Positions 26,525-33,482 of a stretch of 33,482 nt of DNA are shown here, piece after piece. Under the pieces are notes generated by a model that was given only the letters and a program-made list of their open reading frames with translations, was not told where the DNA came from and searched no databases. The first letter of the stretch is position 1. Every line of letters begins with the position of its first letter. Source of the stretch: an uncultured Allomuricauda sp. (lineage in GTDB: Bacteria > Bacteroidota > Bacteroidia > Flavobacteriales > Flavobacteriaceae); contig CALBPG010000034.1 in NCBI GenBank assembly GCA_937899065.1, forward strand, positions 1-33,482, given 5' to 3'. Position numbers and translations under genes: made by a program.

Positions 26525-26586
26525 GTTGCATATGTTCCCTCGAAAAGCGCCATATGACTAGTGAAGATGCGCAATGCAACATTTGA
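26525..26586 (+). promoter_or_regulatory. cluster of candidate HTCS operators upstream of susC
   Basis: GTTGCATATG (26525-26534, the inverse of CATATGCAAC) and GCAATGCAACATTTGA (26571-26586) share the motif of the two other promoters of the locus. Further TTGCAT-like copies continue at 26594-26600 (ATTGCAT is complete at 26594-26600) and GTTGCATAAT at 26615-26624. The 234-bp stretch 26491-26724 holds no gene. No good TAnnTTTG box was found before susC. Confidence 0.5.
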
Positions 26587-26724
26587 CATACTTATTGCAT
26601 CAAATCAGGTGTGGGTTGCATAATAGGTAAATATAAATTGCAACAACACAAATCTTCTGTGGTGTTCCAAATCCTTCTGGACACAAGCACGATTTGAATT
26701 TGAGATTAAATCTAAACCAAACAA

Positions 26725-29700
26725 ATGAAGCTAAAAAACGTATGTATTGTCCTCTTTTTGGTCTTGACAAGTCAAGCGATAGGACAAGTGATTACTGGAA
26801 CCATTTCTTCGAGCGATGGGCCTTTGCCAGGGGCGACGGTGGTTATCAAGGGAACCCAAATTGGTATCTCTGCCGATTTTGATGGGCGCTACACCCTGGA
26901 TAAGGTAGAAAATGGAGATGTATTGGTGTTTTCCTACGTCGGTTACAAAACCCGAGAGATTACCTATACGGGACAGGGGGAAATCAATGTGGAACTTTTT
27001 GAAGATCTCGTCAGCTTGGATGAGGTGGTTATCGTAAACTACGGAACACAGCGAAACACTCCGGTTTCGGTAGTGGACGCAGACGAATTGAGTGAATTTC
27101 CCAATACCGATATTGGTCAAGCGCTACAAGGTAGGGCCGCAGGGGTTACTATTACCAATGGGGGCTCTCCAGGTTCACAAACCTTGGTGCAAATTCGAGG
27201 AGTGAATACTTTTGGCGATGGCACACCACTTTTCGTAGTGGATGGGGTATTTACCAATAGTATCAATAGCTTGGATTTGGCCAGTGTCGAAAAAATAGAT
27301 GTTCTTAAAGATGCAGCCTCTCTCGCTGTGTATGGTTCTAGAGGGACAAATGGGGTTATTCTAATTACGACAAAAAAGGGAAAGGTCGGAAAGGCTTCAT
27401 TATCCCTCAATGTATCCTCAGGAATTCAAGAATTCAATCGACGGTATGATTTGCTGAATACCCAACAATACATCCAGTTTTTAAGGGAAATCAACGCGTT
27501 GGCCGGACAACCTGGCGGACCTGATTTTCCAGTCGGTCGGATAAACCTGGACCCAAACTTCAACGGCGATGGAATTGATACCGATTGGCAAGACGCCTAT
27601 TTTCAACAAGCACCCATTTACAATATTAGTGCTAGTGTGAATGGGGGTAGTGAAAAAGCCAAATTCAACGTTGGCTTTTCTCGATTGGATCAAGAAGGTG
27701 TCTTTATCGATACCGGATTTACAAGAACTACTTTAAATGTAAATACAGATGACAAAGTGGGCGACTGGATGGAAGTAGGTCAAACGCTTTCAATTGCTTA
27801 CAACGAAACGGTGTCTCCTGAACAAGATGGTGGTAGGGACCCCTTACAGAATATTATTGGGCAGGCCCCTTATGTTCCCGTGGTGGCGGAGAGTGGCTTA
27901 TTTGGAGGGACCAATTCCCAAGATTTGAATGACTCGAGAAATCAAATCCGGGTGCAAAATTCTCAAGATAACCTTACGCGTTTTTCGTCTGCCATTGGTA
28001 GTTTGTACGCGACCTTCAATATTGCCAAGGGACTTACTTATCGCTCGCAATTTGGCTTAAACGCCAACCTTCTACTTCAGGATAGGGAGAGAAGAGCTTT
28101 TGCAGAAGACGGAGGTCGTTTTGTGAATCCCATCAACTTTATTGATAAAATACGACAAACTTTTTCCCAAACGGTTTTCACCAACACTTTAGCGTTTAAT
28201 CGCGATTTCGAAAAGCATTCGGTGAACGCTTCTGCCGTGTTGGAGCAAACGCGGATACGTTTTGAATCCACGTCAATTTCTGACAATAATGAAGTATCAT
28301 CAGTAATCCCTGAAGCTTTTTCGCCAAATGCTAGGGCTACCTCGTTCTCTGTTCCAGAAAACTTGAATTCCATCCTGTTTTTAGGTGGCTACGAATATGA
28401 CAATCGCTATTCTATTAGTGGTTCAGGTCGTCGGGATACTTCTTCACGTTTTTCTCCCGAAAATGCATCCCAATGGTTTTTCTCGGGGGCCTTGGGTTGG
28501 GATATTTCCAACGAACCTTGGTTTGATGTTGAGGCAGTGAACAGTCTGAAACTGAGAGCCAGCTATGGGGAAACCGGAAACAACCGAACTGGAAATGCGG
28601 TAAATCAGTTTTTGCCCACCTTGGGACTAAACCTTCCCACTGCTCTTAACGATGAGACTTCGGCAGGGATTAGCCCTAACAATGCGGCCAACCCAGATTT
28701 GCGGTGGGAAACCCAAATCAAACAAAACTACGGATTCAGCTCTGCTTTTCTATATGACCAGATTCAATTCAGCGTCGATTACTTTAAAAACCGAAGTGAA
28801 GACTTGTTGATTCCAGTGGAACTGCCCTCTTCTGCGGGAATCCCAGGGAACTCGCAAACCGGTTCCACAGTGATTCGAAATGTCGGTATTGTAGATGTAA
28901 AAGGAGTTGAATTAACTTTAGGTTACAACGACTACAAAGGCAAGTTCAAATGGAACTTCTGGGCCAACGTCACCCGAGCAGAAAGTATCGTGGAAAGTCT
29001 AGGAGCTTCTGGAGAACCTATTGAAAGAGCACGCTTGAATCCACCTTTCGCTTCTGCCTTGAATCGTTTGGCTGAAGGTGAAGCGCCATTCCACAATTTT
29101 GGATTGGTAGCAGATGGTGTGTTTTCCACCCAAGAAGAAATAGATGCGGCGTTACCTAACAATTCATCAGCTGCGGTACCGGTCCAACCTGGTGATGTTC
29201 GTTTTCAAGATGTGAACGGAGATGGATTCATTAGCTTGGACGACCGTGCTGTTATCGGAAACCCAAACCCCGATTTCACTTATGCTATCAATCTACGAGC
29301 AGAATATGACGGATGGGACTTCGATGTACTTTTTAATGGGGTGCAAGGGGTAGACGCTTTCAATAGTAACATTTTCTACCTCGAAGGATTAGACAATGGA
29401 CTGAATTACGGCACACGCGTATTGCGTAGATGGCAAAATCCTGGTGATATCACTGATATCCCTAGATTCCGATTTGGTTCGAACATCAATAATGAGATTT
29501 CCACGCGATATATTGAAGACGCATCCTATTTGCGACTTCGAAATGTAACGGTTGGTTATACGTTTCCCAATACTTTGGTTAACCGTTCTGGAAATGGGAT
29601 TATCAAAAAACTACGCTTTTACGTGCAAGGTCAAAACCTGTTGACTTTTACAAACTATTCCGGATTGGACCCCGAAATAGCACCTTTTTATAATGCTGCC

Positions 29701-29784
29701 GGTCTAGTGGATGGTTTGGGAATTGACCGAAGTGCCCAGCCCAGGCCTTTGACCGTGCTAACCGGAATCCAACTGGAATTTTAA
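26725..29784 (+). CDS. SusC/RagA family TonB-dependent outer-membrane transporter
   Basis: 1019 residues. Signal peptide (CIVLFLVLTSQAIGQ), then a carboxypeptidase-like regulatory domain (about 22-95, ITGTISSSDGPLPGATVVIKG), a TonB-box-like stretch DEVVIVNYGTQ (about 98-108), the plug (about 110-225, LQGRAAGVTITNGG, RIDVLKDAASLAVYGSRGTNG-type blocks) and a 22-stranded barrel to the C-terminal LTGIQLEF. It imports glycan oligomers with SusD as lid; xylo-oligosaccharides are inferred from the neighbours. It is intact, unlike its flanking HTCS and SusD genes. SusD begins 19 bp downstream, so they share a transcript. Confidence 0.96.
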   Translation: MKLKNVCIVLFLVLTSQAIGQVITGTISSSDGPLPGATVVIKGTQIGISADFDGRYTLDKVENGDVLVFSYVGYKTREITYTGQGEINVELFEDLVSLDEVVIVNYGTQRNTPVSVVDADELSEFPNTDIGQALQGRAAGVTITNGGSPGSQTLVQIRGVNTFGDGTPLFVVDGVFTNSINSLDLASVEKIDVLKDAASLAVYGSRGTNGVILITTKKGKVGKASLSLNVSSGIQEFNRRYDLLNTQQYIQFLREINALAGQPGGPDFPVGRINLDPNFNGDGIDTDWQDAYFQQAPIYNISASVNGGSEKAKFNVGFSRLDQEGVFIDTGFTRTTLNVNTDDKVGDWMEVGQTLSIAYNETVSPEQDGGRDPLQNIIGQAPYVPVVAESGLFGGTNSQDLNDSRNQIRVQNSQDNLTRFSSAIGSLYATFNIAKGLTYRSQFGLNANLLLQDRERRAFAEDGGRFVNPINFIDKIRQTFSQTVFTNTLAFNRDFEKHSVNASAVLEQTRIRFESTSISDNNEVSSVIPEAFSPNARATSFSVPENLNSILFLGGYEYDNRYSISGSGRRDTSSRFSPENASQWFFSGALGWDISNEPWFDVEAVNSLKLRASYGETGNNRTGNAVNQFLPTLGLNLPTALNDETSAGISPNNAANPDLRWETQIKQNYGFSSAFLYDQIQFSVDYFKNRSEDLLIPVELPSSAGIPGNSQTGSTVIRNVGIVDVKGVELTLGYNDYKGKFKWNFWANVTRAESIVESLGASGEPIERARLNPPFASALNRLAEGEAPFHNFGLVADGVFSTQEEIDAALPNNSSAAVPVQPGDVRFQDVNGDGFISLDDRAVIGNPNPDFTYAINLRAEYDGWDFDVLFNGVQGVDAFNSNIFYLEGLDNGLNYGTRVLRRWQNPGDITDIPRFRFGSNINNEISTRYIEDASYLRLRNVTVGYTFPNTLVNRSGNGIIKKLRFYVQGQNLLTFTNYSGLDPEIAPFYNAAGLVDGLGIDRSAQPRPLTVLTGIQLEF

Positions 29785-29803
29785 ATGAATAATTGTGAGA
29801 AAA

Positions 29804-31345
29804 ATGAAAAGAATGAAAACGTATCTTAAAGGAATAGCATCGCTGTTAACCTTGTTTTTCGTGGCATGAGATGAAGATGTGCCAGTAGAAAATACCAATG
29901 CATTGAACCCCGAGATATTCTTCGAATCCTTGAGTCAGGTAGAAGCGGCGGTAAATGCCAGTTACAATCAATTCCAAATTGTATATCAACGTAACGGTTA
30001 TATTTTTCCCGATGCGATGTCGGATGAAGTGGTTTCCAGTGGAGACCCCAACTTTGCGCCGTTCAACCGCTTTGAATTCAATGCTACATTGGAAAATATC
30101 GCACAATATTGGACCGCATGCTTTAATGGGGTAGGTGCTTGTAATTTCGTTATCGGGAACGAAGAACGGATGCGAACGAATGCCGAAACCAGTGATTTTT
30201 CGGATACTGATGTGGATGATGCCTTAGGGCAAGCCTATTTTTTGCGAGCCTTGTACTACTACCATTTGGTGAAACGCTTTGGGGGGGTGCCTTTAAAATT
30301 GGATGTGGCGACAGCCCTTGAGGACGAACCTAGAGCTACTGCAGATGCGGTTTATGAGCAAATGATAGATGATTTACGCTTGTCGACCCAGCTCACCTTT
30401 CCGAAAGGAACAACCGAAACTGGTAGGGTAACTCGTGAAGCGGCTTATGCACTTTTGGGTAAAATCTTACTACATCGCGAACGCTACGTCGAGGCACAAG
30501 AAGCCTTCAGTAACGTAACGAATCATAGCTTGCTGCCAATGGATAATTACCGTGATAACTTTAGTGAGTCTGGTGAGCATAATGATGAATCCATGTTCGA
30601 GGTCGGGTACAACGGAGAAGTAGGAACCGAACAAGAACGCTGGGCGCAAACCGGTATAGGAACCTCTGAAGTTACTTTTCACTCCCAAGATTATACAGGT
30701 TGGGCCAATGCTAGGCCATCTTCAAAAGTCATTGCAGAGTTTGAGGCGGATGACCCAAGATTGAATCTTGCTATCTTGGTTGATGGTAACAATACGTACG
30801 GTCCAGGAGATGTATTCCAATTTCCTTGCCCTGGCTGCGTAGGGGGTCCTGTATGGTATAAGTTCTCACAATTGTATGACAATCAAGATGTTTCTGAAAA
30901 CAGTGGTGTTAATGTTCGCATCATGCGCTATTCCGATGTGGTATTGATGAGGGCTGAAGTTGAACTTAATTTGGGAAATACTACCCTAGCGGTGGATTTA
31001 CTGAATCAAATCCGTGAGCGCGTGGGTATGCCTTTATATGGTTCCGCAACCATGGATGCCAGAGGGTTTCCGGTAAATACCCCAGACCAGATTTTCAATG
31101 CGTTGGTGCATGAACGCTTTATTGAATTATGTGGAGAACAGCAACGCTTCGATGATTTGGTGCGATGGAATTTGGACGACCAAGAACTTTCCATCTTCCC
31201 GGATGCCAATTTCAATAATCCAGATGCATCATTGCGGGTGGTGCGAAATTATGACCCAAGCGTGCATCGTGTGATGCCTATACCCCAAAATGAAATAGAT
31301 AGTAATACAGCAATCGGACCGGGAGACCAGAACCCCGGATATTAA
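29804..31345 (+). pseudogene. SusD/RagB family glycan-binding lipoprotein, in-frame TGA at the lipobox Cys
   Basis: The gene starts ATG at 29804 with leader MKRMKTYLKGIASLLTLFFV then A, and the next codon, 29867-29869, is TGA where the lipobox Cys should be. After it the frame runs on without defect for about 490 residues (DEDVPVENTNALNPEIFF onward). SusD features are plain: TPR-like helices (YFLRALYYYHLVKRFGGVPL), RVTREAAYALLGKILLHRERY, and the C-terminal HERFIELCGEQQRFDDLVRW and VMPIPQNEI. TGC or TGT to TGA is a single change. As written only a 21-residue leader would be made, or an unlipidated cytoplasmic form from a GTG at 29879. It would normally form the lid of the SusC transporter and bind xylan oligomers. 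Confidence 0.88.
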
Positions 31346-31371
31346 TCTTTGAGTTAGTTGATTTTAGTTAG

Positions 31372-31410
31372 GATGAGCGGGAATTTTCATTTTCGCTCAT
31401 TTCCTTTTTA
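31372..31410 (+). terminator. terminator or attenuator between susD and the VCBS lipoprotein gene
   Basis: ATGAGCGGGAA and TTTTCGCTCAT (31373-31400) pair over eleven positions (two G-T) around a small loop and are followed by TTCCTTTTTA. It begins 27 bp after the susD stop and ends only 14 bp before the next ATG. Partial read-through would give high SusCD and lower amounts of the following protein. Confidence 0.65.
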
Positions 31411-31423
31411 GTATTTTACAGTA

Positions 31424-33482
31424 ATGGAAGTAGGGATGAAGTGTCAGATAGTAAAAACGTGGAGCCTGGCAATGCTGGGGTTTTTAGCAGTCTTGAGCTG
31501 CAAAGAAAAAACCAGTGAGATTCAAAAGGATGAGAAGCCTCAGCAAGTGATTTTCGAAAAACTGTCCAAAGATGCTACAGGAATTACGTTTACCAATCAA
31601 CTAGTTGAAAACGATACCTTGAATTACTTTACCTACCCCTACATTTATATGGGGGGAGGTGTTTCCGCTGGTGATATCAACAATGATGGTCTAACGGATT
31701 TGTTCTTTACCGGAAACATGGTAGACAATACCTTGTACTTGAATCAGGGCGATTTGAAGTTTCAGGACATCAGCTTGGACGCAGGCCTAAAAGGAGATAA
31801 GCGCTGGTATACCGGAACGACCATGGCCGATGTGAATGGAGATGGCCTTTTGGATATCTATTGCTTGGTAGCTGGACAATCCGGAAATAAAGAAAACCAG
31901 CTTTTTATCAATCAGGGAGACAATACCTTTAAGGAGCAAGCCGAACTATTTGGTCTGAATGATGCAGGAAATAGTGTGGACGCCACGTTTTTTGATTTTG
32001 ACCAAGACGGAGACCTCGACGTATACGTGGCCAATTATCCCATAACTCCTTTTGAATACAATTGCTATCACTACAAAATGCGCATGGACCGTGTTACCGA
32101 TTTGGAAACAGATAATCTGTACCGTAATGATGGAGGTCATTTTACCAAGATTACAGAGAGTTCTGGAGTCAAGTTGTACAGTTTATCACTCAGCGTGACC
32201 GCAGCTGATGTAAACGAAGACGGCTGGACGGATTTGTACGTGTCCAACGACTTTGGGACGCCCGATTGCCTCTATATTAACCAAAAGGATGGCACCTTTT
32301 CGAATGAGATAAAGACTGCTACGGCGCACACCTCTTTCTATGGTATGGGGGTGGATATTGCCGATTTCAACAATGATGGGATGCTCGATATCATACAAAT
32401 GGATATGGATGCCGCCTCCAACCGCAGGTCAAAAGCCAATATGGCTAGTATGAATCCAGAATTGTTCGCGAATATCGAACGGGTAGGGTTCCAATACCAA
32501 TACATGCAAAATACTCTGCAAATCAATACAGGATTTCAGCAAAACGGCATCCCAAAGTTTAAAGATATTTCTCGTTTGGCGGGAATTTCATCCACCGATT
32601 GGAGTTGGGCCCCTTTATTGGCTGATTTTGATAATGATGGCTTTAAGGATTTGTTCGTATCCAATGGAACCCGAAGAGAAATCAACAACAAAGATTACTT
32701 TGAAAGCCTTCGCGGAGAGAAAAAGAACAAAGACAGCTTGTTGGTCAAAAGCCTTCGTATTCCATCGGAACCGATTAACAACTTCATTTTCAAAAACAAC
32801 GGCGACCTTACCTTTTCTAAAAACAATACGGCTTGGGGATTGGAAGATAAGGGCTTTAGCAATGGTGCGGTTTATGTCGATTTGGATAATGATGGGGATT
32901 TAGAGTTGGTCACCAATAATATTGACAGCCCGGTTTCTGTATTTAACAATCGCAGTTCGGAAACCAACAATCATTTTACCCTCACCTTAAAGGGAGACAG
33001 TGATAATCCTTTTGGTATGGGCGCGAAGGTGCACCTGTTCCATAATGAAAAACAACAAGTACAAGAAGTTACGCTTAGTCGTGGATTTCAATCTTCTGTG
33101 GCCCCGAAACTACATTTAGGATTGGGTCATGATGTGGTGATAGACAGCCTAATTGTTATTTGGCCCAACAAAAAGCGTCAAAAAATTGAAGCCTTGACGG
33201 TCAATGCCAACCTCGTGCTCGATATCGCTGAAGCGGTTCAAAGTGAAAAGCAACAAGCTGTTGTGCAACACGTATTCGATAGCAATACAGATACGCTTGC
33301 CCTTTACAAACACAAGGAAAACACTTTTGATGATTTCAAAAATGAGATTCTTTTACCGCATAAAACCTCACGTTTTGGCCCTGGACTAGCTGTGGGAGAC
33401 TTAAATGGAGATGGTTTGGACGATTTCTACATTGGAGCTGCCTCCAAGTACCCAGGAGGGTTGTTTTATCAACGGAAAGACG
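31424..33482 (+). CDS. VCBS/FG-GAP repeat lipoprotein with ASPIC/UnbV domain (partial, runs off the window)
   Basis: The frame is open for 686 codons to the window end, with no stop. Lipoprotein signal with lipobox FLAVLSC (Cys26); an ATG at 31436 is an alternative start. Eight calcium-loop motifs of the FG-GAP/VCBS type follow (DINNDGLTD, DVNGDGLLD, DFDQDGDLD, DVNEDGWTD, DFNNDGMLD, DFDNDGFKD, DLDNDGDLE, DLNGDGLDD). An ASPIC/UnbV domain near residues 510-600 is marked by SRGFQSSVAPKLHLGLG and IDSLIVIWPNKK. Family members are usually about 1100 residues, so roughly 400 are missing at the right edge. They often sit behind SusCD pairs in marine Bacteroidota. It is probably a surface protein of the xylan locus; its exact role is not known. 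Confidence 0.88.
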   Translation, partial: MEVGMKCQIVKTWSLAMLGFLAVLSCKEKTSEIQKDEKPQQVIFEKLSKDATGITFTNQLVENDTLNYFTYPYIYMGGGVSAGDINNDGLTDLFFTGNMVDNTLYLNQGDLKFQDISLDAGLKGDKRWYTGTTMADVNGDGLLDIYCLVAGQSGNKENQLFINQGDNTFKEQAELFGLNDAGNSVDATFFDFDQDGDLDVYVANYPITPFEYNCYHYKMRMDRVTDLETDNLYRNDGGHFTKITESSGVKLYSLSLSVTAADVNEDGWTDLYVSNDFGTPDCLYINQKDGTFSNEIKTATAHTSFYGMGVDIADFNNDGMLDIIQMDMDAASNRRSKANMASMNPELFANIERVGFQYQYMQNTLQINTGFQQNGIPKFKDISRLAGISSTDWSWAPLLADFDNDGFKDLFVSNGTRREINNKDYFESLRGEKKNKDSLLVKSLRIPSEPINNFIFKNNGDLTFSKNNTAWGLEDKGFSNGAVYVDLDNDGDLELVTNNIDSPVSVFNNRSSETNNHFTLTLKGDSDNPFGMGAKVHLFHNEKQQVQEVTLSRGFQSSVAPKLHLGLGHDVVIDSLIVIWPNKKRQKIEALTVNANLVLDIAEAVQSEKQQAVVQHVFDSNTDTLALYKHKENTFDDFKNEILLPHKTSRFGPGLAVGDLNGDGLDDFYIGAASKYPGGLFYQRKD

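Noticed and set aside
29867..29869. Programmed selenocysteine or other recoding of the SusD TGA
   Set aside because: Two other genes nearby are broken by TAA, which recoding of TGA does not explain; no convincing insertion element was seen just after the codon.

Overview
The window reads as a chromosomal segment of a Bacteroidota bacterium, most likely a marine Flavobacteriaceae. The grounds are a SusC/SusD pair, a hybrid two-component regulator (HTCS), DUF5777 barrels, many lipobox signal peptides, ATGA gene overlaps and one promoter of the Bacteroidota TTTG-N19-TAnnTTTG type. No rRNA, tRNA, CRISPR array or transposase was found. No gene-free stretch exceeds 300 bases; the longest are 21014-21294, 6927-7176 and 26491-26724, and all three carry regulatory signals.

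Left part (135-9888), an envelope redox/metal-like locus. Minus-strand genes run from a haem-c lipoprotein (6926) leftwards through YceI, a membrane-anchored OB-fold protein, a DUF5777 barrel and an HMA metal-binding protein. Next come a lipoprotein with four Yx(FWY)xxD motifs fused to a cupredoxin-like tail, a second OB-fold/YceI/DUF5777 set, and an AraC regulator. The YceI-OB-DUF5777 trio is therefore present twice. Facing it is a membrane-bound Cache-LytTR regulator (7177-8256) interrupted by one in-frame TAA, then a membrane AraC regulator and a small secreted protein. Arrays of a roughly 20-bp repeat with a LytTR-like core lie 75-85 bp upstream of two start codons (6926 and 4240), which suggests a two-promoter regulon.

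Middle (10023-11579): a secreted serine hydrolase of the beta-lactamase/DD-peptidase fold.

Right part (11660-33482), a xylan utilisation locus. One minus-strand operon reads GH10 xylanase, GH3 beta-xylosidase, xylulokinase, xylose isomerase, sodium/sugar symporter and aldose 1-epimerase. That covers polymer cleavage to xylulose 5-phosphate. A surface lipoprotein diverges from an HTCS sensor, followed by SusC, SusD and a VCBS/UnbV lipoprotein cut by the window edge. A shared motif, ATGCAACAT, lies at the xylanase promoter, in the HTCS/lipoprotein divergent region and upstream of susC.

The most striking oddity is three otherwise intact plus-strand genes, each broken by one in-frame stop: LytTR regulator (TAA), HTCS (TAA) and SusD (TGA exactly at the lipobox Cys). 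All three can be explained by single C-to-A changes. No single suppressor tRNA would read both TAA and TGA, so recent inactivation or base-call error is more likely than recoding.
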